A stretch of DNA of 64,000 bases from Methylobacter luteus IMV-B-3098. GTDB lineage: Bacteria > Pseudomonadota > Gammaproteobacteria > Methylococcales > Methylomonadaceae. Location of the stretch: NCBI RefSeq assembly GCF_000427625.1, contig NZ_KE386569.1, positions 1,078,216 to 1,142,215 of the forward strand, written 5' to 3'. The translations under genes and the position numbers were made by a program. How positions within the stretch are numbered: position 1 is the first letter of the stretch; each line of letters begins with the position of its first letter. This document shows, one piece after another, positions 53,991 to 62,431 of this stretch. Under the pieces are notes generated by a model. That model was not told the origin of the DNA. It saw nothing but the letters and a program-made list of their open reading frames with translations, and searched no databases.

Positions 53991-55493
53991 CTAAAACCGA
54001 AATAAACTCTGCACGTAGAAATAATCAAGATCCTTGGCATCCGGCGCCAATGGCGCATCCTTGGCGAATTCGCCTTTGAACAGATGCGCCCAGCCGGTTT
54101 CCAGATTCAGGCTGCTGTTGATGTCCCAGCGCGCCGCCAACTCCAGTTGTTGGCCGATAAAATTGCCGGTATTGCCGGTTCTGTCGCGTAAGTTGGCGGC
54201 GGTCCAGGCGTCTTTGTCCTCGGCCAGCCAGAAAAACTTGTGGCTTAGAAAGGCTTGTACATTGGATCGCGGCTTAATGCCGATCCGATAGCCCGGCGTG
54301 TTGATGTTGCTGCGGGCAAATGTGCCGTAGATGCCGGTCGGACCGTACTGGAAACGCCGGGCGCCAAACAGGGTGTCGAAACGTTCATCCTTGCCGTCGT
54401 TCGGATCGCGATCGCCGCTGGCATAGTCGTATTCGAGCGACAGGCGCGGGGACCACGGCAGATTGAAGGTATAGCCGACATTGAAACTCTGATACCAGGC
54501 CTGATGCTCCAAGTCTCTACCGTCGGAGGCTCTTTTACTGGAACGCACCGTGCCCAGCTGGCCGATGGCTTCCAGCTCGAAATCGAACTCCTCTTTGGCG
54601 GGCTTCCTGTAAACCCGCATGCCGGGCGTGAAATAGCGGCGATTGCTGGTGGGGTTGCGGTTCCTGTCGCCTTCATCCAGATGGTACAAATACAGTTCGG
54701 CGTTGGTTTTCCAGGGTAAATCGTAGATTTCCAGAAAACCGCCGGAGAACCAGGCCTGGTATTCCGGTTCATCGAAACTATGGAAATGGTCGAGCAGTTG
54801 CGCCGAATTATTCGGATAACGGCCGACCGGCATCGTAACGAAGGCAGTGAATTGCCAGTGGTTGTAGTCGAGAACCCGCAGCCGCAAACCGTCGAAAGTG
54901 TTGATGGTATTGCGGAACACATTGCGGGCCACCAGACGGCGACTGCCGAAATTCAGGGTCTGCCGGCCGGCGATGACTTCCGCCCCCAAGCCGCTGTAAG
55001 CTACGTTCTGATCGGCCCAGGCCAGATAGCCCTGGATAAAATCGGCTTCATCGACATGGGTATTGTTGAGTCCGGAGCCTTCATCCGCGCCGAATTGCCG
55101 CGCATCGAGAAATTCGCCGCCGACGCGCCAGTGGCCGAAGCGCGCTTCCAGAGACAGGTCGATCTGCATCGGAATCTGCTGGTCGCCGCCCTGGCTGCCG
55201 GCCTTGAAACTGCCGTCCAGGGTTTCATAGCGGGTGCGCTGTTCCAGCGACACTGACAGCCAATCCGGCAAGTCCAATGCATCGTGCAGATTCCAGACCG
55301 GCTTCTCATAGTTACCGTAGCCGGTCAGTGCATCCCGCATTTGACTGGAAAACGAAGAGAAGGGTGGTTTGGTGTAGCTTTTCTTTTCTTCTGCCGCCTG
55401 AGTAGTATTGCTGGCCCCCATGTAAATGCTGCTGACGATAATTAAACTGAGTGTATAGCCGGCAGTAATGCCGGTAATATGCTTTCTTTGCAC
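53991..55493 (-). CDS. Alginate-export-family outer-membrane barrel
   Basis: About 500 residues from the GTG at 55493 (AGG seven bases upstream); a TTG two codons earlier is possible. A signal peptide (SLIIVSSIYMGASNTTQAA) is followed by a beta-barrel of the Alginate_exp type: WLSVSLEQRTRYETLDGSFK, WRVGGEFLDARQFGADEG, VIAGRQTLNFGSRRLVARNV, and C-terminal YFYVQSLFRF ending in Phe. In this operon it cannot be alginate export, as no alginate genes are present; a porin for an oxyanion is the simplest inference. It is the first gene of the modABC operon, behind a ModE-type site. Confidence 0.78.
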   Translation of the reverse strand: MQRKHITGITAGYTLSLIIVSSIYMGASNTTQAAEEKKSYTKPPFSSFSSQMRDALTGYGNYEKPVWNLHDALDLPDWLSVSLEQRTRYETLDGSFKAGSQGGDQQIPMQIDLSLEARFGHWRVGGEFLDARQFGADEGSGLNNTHVDEADFIQGYLAWADQNVAYSGLGAEVIAGRQTLNFGSRRLVARNVFRNTINTFDGLRLRVLDYNHWQFTAFVTMPVGRYPNNSAQLLDHFHSFDEPEYQAWFSGGFLEIYDLPWKTNAELYLYHLDEGDRNRNPTSNRRYFTPGMRVYRKPAKEEFDFELEAIGQLGTVRSSKRASDGRDLEHQAWYQSFNVGYTFNLPWSPRLSLEYDYASGDRDPNDGKDERFDTLFGARRFQYGPTGIYGTFARSNINTPGYRIGIKPRSNVQAFLSHKFFWLAEDKDAWTAANLRDRTGNTGNFIGQQLELAARWDINSSLNLETGWAHLFKGEFAKDAPLAPDAKDLDYFYVQSLFRF

Positions 55494-55583
55494 AGTCAAA
55501 CCTAATAATTATTGTAAGTACGAAATCTGTATCGCAACACTTACTTTGAAAGCTCCCAAAATAAGCATCGCTCTAGTTTAATT

Positions 55584-55607
55584 CGTTATATATATAAGTA
55601 TATAACG
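55584..55607. promoter_or_regulatory. ModE-type operator upstream of the mod operon
   Basis: A 24-bp palindrome with half-sites CGTTATAT and ATATAACG separated by 8 bases, matching the CGTTATAT-N-ATAACG form of E. coli ModE sites. It lies about 90 bases before the barrel gene start. It is nearly identical to the site at 62373-62396, including the preceding TTTAATT. Confidence 0.75.
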
Positions 55608-55758
55608 CTAATAGCTTCTATGCAAATAATGCGCCATTTATTGATGTTGCAACTATATCTTTGATTTATATTGGTTATTGTTGTTGAGTCAGAAAATAAA
55701 TAATGTTGGGTTTCAAACATTTTGTTATGTTTTGTAGGTTGAGTGAGAAAGCGATTAT

Positions 55759-55935
55759 TCAATCTTGTCTTTTCATCCATAAAGCGTCTTGAACGATGGT
55801 AATGCCCGGTTCTTCCTCAAGGTGTTGAATGGCGGGAGACAAGGCGGTTGGGAAACGTAACACGCTTCCGCCTCCCGGCCGAAATGTCCGGTTTTCGAAC
55901 AACGCCAGCAGATAATGAATTTGACGTATGAACAT
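55759..55935 (-). pseudogene. Remnant of a LysR-family regulator
   Basis: From the Met at 55935 the frame reads MFIRQIHYLLALFENRTF, then a degraded turn (RPGGGSVLRFPTAL) and SPAIQHLEEEPGITIVQ, a recognisable LysR winged-helix N-terminus (family form: MFIRQ...ALAREKHF...SQPTLSxAIxxLEEELG). The recognition helix is corrupted and the other 240 residues, including the effector domain, are gone. Not functional. It lies at the 3' end of the divergent modC-like gene. Confidence 0.6.
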
Positions 55936-55961
55936 AATGGCAAGCGACTGAGGGCGGCTGG

Positions 55962-57140
55962 TCATTCAAGCAATAAGCCGCCGCTGCTAGCCGCTCCGGT
56001 TGCATCGAGGTAATAGTGGCCATCGCCATGGCTGACCACCCGTTGATAGGGCAGGGCGTCAAGCTCGGCGAGGTAAGCAATGGCGTGGGTTTTGATCAGG
56101 CAATAAACAACGTCGCCCTCCTGCAAAGCCATGTCCCGGCAGGAGCCCTGCGTGATTTCGGCCAGCAGCGTGCTGCCGCAATCGACCTGGACGATCAGGC
56201 TTTCTCCGCTGGGAATCAATGCGCAGATGCGTCCCTTGATCTGGTTTTGGATCGATATGCCGTCGATATAGCGGCGCGATAGGGCTATGTCGTTGGCGCG
56301 TATCGACACCTGGGCCTGACTGCCGATAGCCAGATGCGGCCGTAGCGGCAGGGTCAGCGGCAGGCCGAAACTGTGGGCCAGGCTGCAACCGCCCAGATAA
56401 TCGTGACGGCTGATCATCACCGGCAGAATGTTATCGATCCGGCGGATACCCAGATAACGCAGCATGCCTTGATGTTTGGCGGCCTCGAGCAACGAACCGT
56501 TGTGCAGCACTTTGCCTTGTTCCAATACGATCAGCCGGTCGGTCAGCTCCAGAATCTCGCCCAGGGATTGGCTGGCGTACAGTACCGGCAAGCCCAGTTC
56601 ATCCCGCAGGCGGCTCAGAATCGGCAGCAGCTGTATTCGGTAACCGTTGCCGATCGCGGCAAAGGTTTCATCCAGCAGCAACAGTCGAGGCGATTTCAGC
56701 AGTGAACGGGCCAGTGCCACCCGCTGGCGTTCACCGGCGGAAAGCAGTTCGATCACATGATTGAGGATAGGCCCCAGTTCCAACAGCTCGATCAAAAAAT
56801 CCAATTTGAAAATACTGCGGTGTTTCAGCGTGCGGTTATAGGCGGCGGTCAGATTGTCGCGGACGGTTTCCGCCGAATCGGTGCGGTCGGTCTGCAACAC
56901 GGCGCCTACAGGTCGCTGTTCGCGCGGCATCATGATGCCTTTGCGGCTATCGAACAGAATCTTGCCGTCCAGCACGATATGCCCGCTTTGCGGTTGAATA
57001 GTACCGGCGATCAGGCCGAGTACCGTGCTTTTACCGGCACCGGATCGGCCAAACAGACCGGTACTGGTGTCGTTGATCGACAGGCACGTGCTCAGGTTGA
57101 AATGTCCTTGGCGCAGTTTTACATTCATTTCTAGCAGCAT
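55962..57140 (-). CDS. Divergent ModC-like ABC ATPase with Mop/TOBE domains
   Basis: 392 residues from the ATG at 57140, where GGAGG ends 7 bases upstream; the ATG at 57152 contains that ribosome binding site and is rejected. Walker A FGRSGAGKSTVLG and signature LSAGERQRVALARSL are near-normal, but Walker B is followed by ETFAAIGNG instead of the EPLAALD D-loop, and the H-loop position is Gln (LYASQSLGEI) instead of His. The C-terminal Mop/TOBE part is extended (SQAQVSIRANDIALS, GDVVYCLIKTHAIAYL). No permease accompanies it. ATP turnover is probably impaired; a sensor role is possible. Confidence 0.85.
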   Translation of the reverse strand: MLLEMNVKLRQGHFNLSTCLSINDTSTGLFGRSGAGKSTVLGLIAGTIQPQSGHIVLDGKILFDSRKGIMMPREQRPVGAVLQTDRTDSAETVRDNLTAAYNRTLKHRSIFKLDFLIELLELGPILNHVIELLSAGERQRVALARSLLKSPRLLLLDETFAAIGNGYRIQLLPILSRLRDELGLPVLYASQSLGEILELTDRLIVLEQGKVLHNGSLLEAAKHQGMLRYLGIRRIDNILPVMISRHDYLGGCSLAHSFGLPLTLPLRPHLAIGSQAQVSIRANDIALSRRYIDGISIQNQIKGRICALIPSGESLIVQVDCGSTLLAEITQGSCRDMALQEGDVVYCLIKTHAIAYLAELDALPYQRVVSHGDGHYYLDATGAASSGGLLLE

Positions 57141-57165
57141 GTTTACCTCCATTAATTAACGGGCC

Positions 57166-57203
57166 GACCCGGCCGCAACCGAAAGTTGGTTTGCGGCCGG
57201 GTC
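57166..57203 (-). promoter_or_regulatory. Strong hairpin between mop and modC-like genes
   Basis: GACCCGGCCGCAA (57166-57178) pairs perfectly with TTGCGGCCGGGTC (57191-57203) around a short loop. On the minus strand it precedes the modC-like ribosome binding site by about 20 bases and lacks a T-run, so it may adjust expression or mRNA stability between the genes rather than terminate. Confidence 0.55.
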
Positions 57204-57213
57204 GTACGAGACA

Positions 57214-57501
57214 TCAACCGGAGACGGACAGAATCACCGACCCGGCTTTAAACACCGCGGTAGCCGGCTGACCTACGCGCAAACCCAATTTTTCGACGCT
57301 GTCGTTGGCGACGGTGGCGGCGATTTGTTCGTCGTCGGCTAACTTGATGTCGACTTCGGCATTGACCGCGCCGGGGTTAACCCGGGTTACCGTGCCTTGC
57401 AGCTGGTTGCGGGCGGAAAGCCGGTAGCCGCAGTAATCGGTGACGACTGAAAAACGGCTTTTGTTGAGCTTGGCATAGGCCCGATTCGATTCATGGTTCA
57501 A
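57214..57501 (-). CDS. Single-Mop-domain molbindin, truncated paralog
   Basis: 95 residues. The C-terminal 70 are one Mop domain (SARNQLQGTVTRVNPGAVNA ... PATAVFKAGSVILSV) closely matching the second half of the molbindin at 50854-51282. The first ~27 residues (MNHESNRAYAKLNKSRFSVV) are the remains of the first domain's end joined to new sequence, so it looks like a half-lost copy. Single-Mop proteins can still form hexamers. It follows the di-heme gene by 48 bases. Ribosome binding site is weak. Confidence 0.8.
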   Translation of the reverse strand: MNHESNRAYAKLNKSRFSVVTDYCGYRLSARNQLQGTVTRVNPGAVNAEVDIKLADDEQIAATVANDSVEKLGLRVGQPATAVFKAGSVILSVSG

Positions 57502-57549
57502 AACTCAACGGTTCTGTTGCATCGCCTGCCGGAATTTGAAGCGCAGCTT

Positions 57550-58896
57550 TTATAACGATTCCAAAAAGCGGATAAGCGCCAGGCGTCTGCCGACGGGTAA
57601 CTCGGCAAAACGTTGCCGGGCGGGCAATGCTTCGCCCCCATGCCACAGCACGGCTTCCGTCAAGTTGCGCGCGCGGCCGTCATGCAGGAAATAACTGTGC
57701 TCGTTGATGCGCGCTATCCAGCCGATTCCCCACAACGGCGGCGTGCGCCACTCCCGTCCGCTGGCCTGAAAGTCGGGCCGCCGGTCGGCCAGGCCCTCGC
57801 CCATGTCGTGCAAGAGCAAATCGGTATAGGGATGCAGGGTTTGCCCGGACAGGGCCGGCAGCGGCAGAAAGTCATCGGTCGTCAAAACCGGTACGTGGCA
57901 GGCGGCGCAGCCAATGGCAGAAAATGTTTGTTCGCCTTGCTGCACCACCGGATCATCGGCATTGCGACGGGCCGGGACTTGCAACAGGCGCAGGTAGCTC
58001 AGCACGGCATCGAGCTGGGCATCGGCCAGTTCGGGCTGCCGGGCGGACGGCGACTGCTGGCAGGCAAGCTGGACAGCGCTGCAGTTTTCCTCCGGATGCA
58101 ATGATGAGGTAATCCCCATGTCGCCGATAAAAGCGCCGGCAATTTGCTGCTGGAGCGTGGCGACATTGGCCTTGAGCCCGAAGCGCCCGATGGCCGGACG
58201 CTGCCGCTCGGCATCCCAGACATAATTGGGATGGCCATTGACGCCTTGTTGCCGGCCTTGTTCAGCCAATTGCAGGATAGTCTTTTCAGAGACGGCTTCC
58301 AGTAAGCCCAAACCAAATACCGGCGGTCCGACGCGCGGCGAGAACCGGATGTCGGCATCTAACGGCCCGTAGTGCAGATCGGCGAATTGGTATAGCGGCA
58401 TCCTCAAGCTGATGGTTTCGCCGTCCGGCAGCGTCACGCGCTCTTCGCGATAATCGACGCTTACCTGTCCTTCACCGGGTACGCCGGGAACGCCTTGTTC
58501 GTTCAGCTGAGTGCCGTAGACAGGATGCGGCAAGGGGCCGCCGTGCGGGTCTTGCCCCGGCAGGCTCAGGCGCACCAGCATCGAACGCATGGCCTGCTGC
58601 GGATTTTCCGGCGGCTGCCCGCGTCCGTTCTTGGAATGGCAGGACAGACAGGACAATTGGTTGTAAAGCGGGCCGAGCCCGGCGATTTCTATATCCTCTG
58701 CCGGCGGAATCACCCAGCTTTGCTGGAATAAACTGCGTCCCTGCAGAGCTTGGTTTAGTTGTTCCTCGTCGACTTTAGAATAAATGCGGCTGAACGCTTC
58801 CCGGCTTGCATCTTGAGCAACCCAGAGGTTTTCCGCTTGCGCAGCTTGCATGGCCGTCCCCAGTAACAAACACGGCAAGAGTTTAACCACTGGCAT
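57550..58896 (-). CDS. Di-heme oxidoreductase (DHOR, DUF1111 family)
   Basis: 448 residues from the ATG at 58896 (GGGAG 8 bases upstream); an ATG at 58911 is less likely. A signal peptide (LLPCLLLGTAMQAAQA) and two c-type heme sites are visible: CLSCH near residues 83-87 and CAACH near 330-334. The family (COG3488) comprises periplasmic di-heme proteins near metal-uptake genes. It lies between the solute-binding protein gene (overlap or 2-base spacing) and the molbindin gene, so it may handle redox chemistry of the imported species; this is inference. Confidence 0.88.
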   Translation of the reverse strand: MPVVKLLPCLLLGTAMQAAQAENLWVAQDASREAFSRIYSKVDEEQLNQALQGRSLFQQSWVIPPAEDIEIAGLGPLYNQLSCLSCHSKNGRGQPPENPQQAMRSMLVRLSLPGQDPHGGPLPHPVYGTQLNEQGVPGVPGEGQVSVDYREERVTLPDGETISLRMPLYQFADLHYGPLDADIRFSPRVGPPVFGLGLLEAVSEKTILQLAEQGRQQGVNGHPNYVWDAERQRPAIGRFGLKANVATLQQQIAGAFIGDMGITSSLHPEENCSAVQLACQQSPSARQPELADAQLDAVLSYLRLLQVPARRNADDPVVQQGEQTFSAIGCAACHVPVLTTDDFLPLPALSGQTLHPYTDLLLHDMGEGLADRRPDFQASGREWRTPPLWGIGWIARINEHSYFLHDGRARNLTEAVLWHGGEALPARQRFAELPVGRRLALIRFLESL

Positions 58897-58898
58897 TG

Positions 58899-60197
58899 TC
58901 AACGCTCCCATTGCGCCAGCAATCGTTCGGCTTCCTTGTATCTGTCGCCGATTTCAGCGCGCCACGCCTGTTCCAGTTTATTCGCCTGTATTTCGGCATC
59001 GGCGTCATTGGCACGTGTGTGCTTCATGAAGATTTGTTGCGTTTTTAAGTCCTGAGCCTTTTTGCCATCAATCGGTACGGCGGTCAGTAACCGCCTTATG
59101 TGCGCAATTCGCCTGTCTGCTTTGCCGCCGTCTTGCGCTTCCAGTCTGCGCAATTGCTGCCAGAGACGTTGCGCCGTTTCATGATGTTCGGTCAGCAGCA
59201 GTTCGAACAGTGCATTATCCAGCGCCAGGCGCTGCAACGTCACATTTCGGTCGTAAACGGGCGGATGACTGACGGCCGCTTTGAACGGATCGAAATAACC
59301 CTCCGGTTTATCCGCGTAAACAGCCGCGCGCACCGGAAGCTTACGGACATCCGGATGAAACAGCAGTTTTTGCCCGGTTTCCGACAGCATGAAGTTCACG
59401 AAGCGCCGGGCCGCTTTCGCATGTTGTGTTGCTGCGGCAATGGCGATGTGCGCGGGCGAATAGGCGACAGATTCCGGATAAATCATTTGCAGCGGTGCGC
59501 CGTTCGCTTGCGCCGATGCGGCGAAAAAATCGATACTCGGTGCGATGCCGCGTTCGCCGGAACCGATAATATCGGTAATGAAAGCCGGGCCGGGGGGCAA
59601 CAGTTGCGCATTGGCCGCGATCTCCGCCAACAAGGCCCACCCGGATTCCCAGCCGTATTGCTGCAATATGCTGTCGATCATCAGCGGTACAAAATTACCG
59701 CGCTTGGATGGCACCGGCAAGGCAATGTGTCCGCTGTAGCGGGCATCAGTCAAATCCTGCCAGGATTTCGGTAGAGGCAGCCCATGTTTGCGCAGATATC
59801 CCGGATTGACTGCGAAGCCGAAGCCGGCAATTTCGGTCGCGCAGTAATAACCGTCCGGATCGATCAGCGGCAGTGCGCCGATATTGTCCGCCAATCCGGT
59901 CCGGTCGATGGCGAGTTTTTGCCAGGCGCCTTCCTGCTTCAACTGCAGAAAATTATGCAGCGCGGCTGACCAATAGACGTCGACGCCGCCCTGCGCAGGC
60001 ATGCGCAAATACGGCAGCGCATCGTGCCTGCGCCATAACACCTTCAGGTCGATATCGGGGTTATCGCGCTCGAATGCTGTTTCGAAAAGCGCGACGACTT
60101 CCTCAGGATAAGCGGTCAATACCGTCAGTGTTTCTTTGGCCGCCGCCTCAAAACCACTCAAACCCATCATCAGAACAAGTAAAAGACGAAATTTCAT
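58899..60197 (-). CDS. Orphan ABC-type extracellular solute-binding protein
   Basis: 432 residues from the ATG at 60197 with AGGAG eight bases upstream. A signal peptide (LLLVLMMGLSGFEAAA) precedes an iron/metal-type (family 1) solute-binding fold: TVLTAYPEEVVALFETAFER, GVDVYWSAALHNFLQL, GYYCATEIAGFGFAVNPGYL and ARRFVNFMLSETGQKLLF. The C-terminal 100 residues are a helical extension rich in charged residues. No permease or ATPase gene of its own is adjacent. Its ligand may be a metal complex released by the neighbouring TonB receptor. Confidence 0.85.
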   Translation of the reverse strand: MKFRLLLVLMMGLSGFEAAAKETLTVLTAYPEEVVALFETAFERDNPDIDLKVLWRRHDALPYLRMPAQGGVDVYWSAALHNFLQLKQEGAWQKLAIDRTGLADNIGALPLIDPDGYYCATEIAGFGFAVNPGYLRKHGLPLPKSWQDLTDARYSGHIALPVPSKRGNFVPLMIDSILQQYGWESGWALLAEIAANAQLLPPGPAFITDIIGSGERGIAPSIDFFAASAQANGAPLQMIYPESVAYSPAHIAIAAATQHAKAARRFVNFMLSETGQKLLFHPDVRKLPVRAAVYADKPEGYFDPFKAAVSHPPVYDRNVTLQRLALDNALFELLLTEHHETAQRLWQQLRRLEAQDGGKADRRIAHIRRLLTAVPIDGKKAQDLKTQQIFMKHTRANDADAEIQANKLEQAWRAEIGDRYKEAERLLAQWER

Positions 60198-60214
60198 CGA
60201 GTTGACTCCTTGGC

Positions 60215-62221
60215 TCAATAGCGCATTGTGAGGTTGGCAAAATAATTGCGTCCCGGCTCCGGAAAGCCCGCCATGTAGGCGTAGTTTTGATCGGCGACGT
60301 TATTGACGCCGAATTCGGCGCTGAGGTTTTCGTGCACCGGAAGCGTCGCCTTAAGAGTTCCGATAACAAAATCAGGAACGATTTCACTAGCAATTCTTGT
60401 GCCGGGCGTATTGCTGAAGCGTTCCGAGTTGTATTCCGCGCTGGCCAGCAAACGCAGATACCGGAAGGGCTGGTATTCGACATAAGCGAACACCTTATGC
60501 CTGATGGTATCGAGCGGCTTGATTTCAGGGTTGGTGATATTGTTGCGATCCAGCCAGGTATAGTTGAAATGCATGCGCCATTGCTCGTTGATTTCGGCAG
60601 TCGCATACAGCTCGATACCCAGATTTTCCTGTTCGCCGATGTTCTGCAATTGAAAGCACGGCGGACGGGTACAGCTACTGCTCGGCAATATCACGCTCTC
60701 GATCGTGCTGTCGATTTGGCTGAAAAATACCGCAGCACCGTAATCGAGCAACCCGAACGCCCTGCCGTCCATGCCCAATTCGTAATTCAGGGCTTTTTCC
60801 GCCTGCAGATCGGGACTGGGCAAGGCACTGCCGAAACTATAGGAATAGCGATCCTTTATTGTCGGAAACCGGGTCTTGTGGGCCAGACTGGCATGCACCG
60901 TAAAATCCTCGAGCAATTCGTAAAACGCGCTGCCTTGAATATTGTAGGCATCCTTGGTTCCACCCAGCGGAAACGAGACGATTTGATTATTGATCAAATC
61001 CTGCGCCTGCAGGCGTTTTTGCTGCTCGTAGCTGGCGCCGGCCACAAACCTAAGTGCGTCGGTAGGCGTATAGCTGTCTTCGATCGCATAGGAATAGTAC
61101 TCGTCGGCAAAACGCTGACGCGGCTGACCGATATCGCCGATTTCACGATGCACATCCTGTTTGTAGTTGAATCCGAGTTTGATTTCATGGTGGTCGAACC
61201 AGGTCGTGTCGTATTCAAAACCGGCGCCGAAGGTATAGTCGTCATATTGGCTGTTAAAGGCATAAGGCCTCAACATGGTGCTATAAGTGGCGTCATCGAA
61301 CGACACCAGACTGTTTTCGAAGGTATCGTGATAAGCGCGCAGTTTAATCGTATGATCCTCGGCAAATTGCGTGCGCGATAGGAAAAACACGCTTTCCTTG
61401 TCCCAATAAGGCCAGCGCCAATAGCGGATACTCGCGTTTCGGTCCTTGCCGGCATAGGGCGGCGTATCCTTGCGGCCACTTTGATGGTTAAAGCCGACCG
61501 CGTATTCGTCGGTTTCGTTCGGTGTCAACCCTAGCTTGACACTGCCTTTATAGTCGGTATTGCCCGAATTTTCGCGTATGCCGCCATCCTCAGTCGTCGT
61601 CGGCGTGAAATCATCGGATAAACGCCAGAACTGCCGGTCCAGATAGGAAGCGCCGCCTTGGATATACCATAAGCCCTGGTTCGAGCCGAAGTTCAAAGCA
61701 GTCTGGTAATAATTGGCATCGAACCGGGAATCCATGCCCATGCCGGTTGTCAGATCGCCTTCCAGCTTCCGGGACGGACGCCGGCTGACCAGATTGACGC
61801 TGCCGCCCAGCGTGTTCGGGCCATAGAGGACGGAGGCATTGCCTTTGCTGACATCGATTTGGCTGATGTCGAAGGTCGTAAACCGGTTCAGATCGACATT
61901 GCCGTCGTAAGGCACATACACAGGAATGCCATCCATGAACAGCGGCACCTGCCGGGAATTGAAGCCGCGCAGGTAAATCAGGCGCTCGTTGCGCGCGCCT
62001 AAATTCTGCACCGATACACCGGGCAGCAGGTTTAAGGCCGAAGCGACATCGTAGCGGTTGTTGCGCGCTATGTCCTCGGCCGTAATGGTTTCCTTGTCTG
62101 AAGGTTGTTCTTGTTCCACTTTTGCGTTAACTTCGATAACGCCTAAATTAAAAACATCGTCGTCGGCGGGTGCTGCCTGGGAGAAGGCCGTTATTGTTAA
62201 CAACAAAGGAGAAAAGCGCAT
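60215..62221 (-). CDS. TonB-dependent outer-membrane receptor
   Basis: 668 residues. A signal peptide precedes a plug domain (about 45-155; RNNRYDVASALNLLPGVSV, LRGFNSRQVPLFMDGIPVYV, NASVLYGPNTLGGSVNLVSR) and a 22-strand-type barrel ending in the aromatic FANLTMRY. It should take up a chelated metal or other large solute using TonB energy. It is the first gene of a minus-strand operon (receptor, solute-binding protein, di-heme protein, molbindin, ModC-like) and lies opposite modE with a ModE-type site between, so its substrate may be a molybdenum or tungsten complex. Confidence 0.92.
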   Translation of the reverse strand: MRFSPLLLTITAFSQAAPADDDVFNLGVIEVNAKVEQEQPSDKETITAEDIARNNRYDVASALNLLPGVSVQNLGARNERLIYLRGFNSRQVPLFMDGIPVYVPYDGNVDLNRFTTFDISQIDVSKGNASVLYGPNTLGGSVNLVSRRPSRKLEGDLTTGMGMDSRFDANYYQTALNFGSNQGLWYIQGGASYLDRQFWRLSDDFTPTTTEDGGIRENSGNTDYKGSVKLGLTPNETDEYAVGFNHQSGRKDTPPYAGKDRNASIRYWRWPYWDKESVFFLSRTQFAEDHTIKLRAYHDTFENSLVSFDDATYSTMLRPYAFNSQYDDYTFGAGFEYDTTWFDHHEIKLGFNYKQDVHREIGDIGQPRQRFADEYYSYAIEDSYTPTDALRFVAGASYEQQKRLQAQDLINNQIVSFPLGGTKDAYNIQGSAFYELLEDFTVHASLAHKTRFPTIKDRYSYSFGSALPSPDLQAEKALNYELGMDGRAFGLLDYGAAVFFSQIDSTIESVILPSSSCTRPPCFQLQNIGEQENLGIELYATAEINEQWRMHFNYTWLDRNNITNPEIKPLDTIRHKVFAYVEYQPFRYLRLLASAEYNSERFSNTPGTRIASEIVPDFVIGTLKATLPVHENLSAEFGVNNVADQNYAYMAGFPEPGRNYFANLTMRY

Positions 62222-62372
62222 TATCTTGCCTGTTAGTGCTGATAGTATATAGCTCGGTTTTACACACGTGCCACAGCCATGAATGGCTTATAATCCCGAG
62301 CTTTACTCTCGCTTCGATGCTTATGGTGGTGTAAAACAAGCGTTATTTGTTTAAAGCAGAGCTATTTTAATT

Positions 62373-62396
62373 CGTTATGTATTTAAGTAAATAACG
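62373..62396. promoter_or_regulatory. ModE-type operator between the TonB operon and modE
   Basis: A 24-bp palindrome with half-sites CGTTATGT and AAATAACG, sharing TTTAATTCGTTAT, TAAGTA and ATAACG with the site at 55584-55607. It lies about 150 bases from the TonB receptor start and 36 bases from the first possible modE start, so ModE probably represses both directions when molybdate is plentiful. Confidence 0.75.
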
Positions 62397-62431
62397 AAAA
62401 TTGGCAACAGGCTATTCCTGTTCGGGAAATA

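Noticed and set aside
57550-58896. Considered a methanobactin locus (MbnH-like di-heme protein with TonB receptor)
   Set aside because: The protein is of the COG3488 DHOR type, no MbnB/C/A-like genes or precursor peptide are seen, and the operator points to ModE.
60287-61381. 364-codon plus-strand frame inside the TonB receptor region
   Set aside because: It is antisense to a receptor whose plug and barrel motifs are continuous; the frame is a shadow of codon bias.
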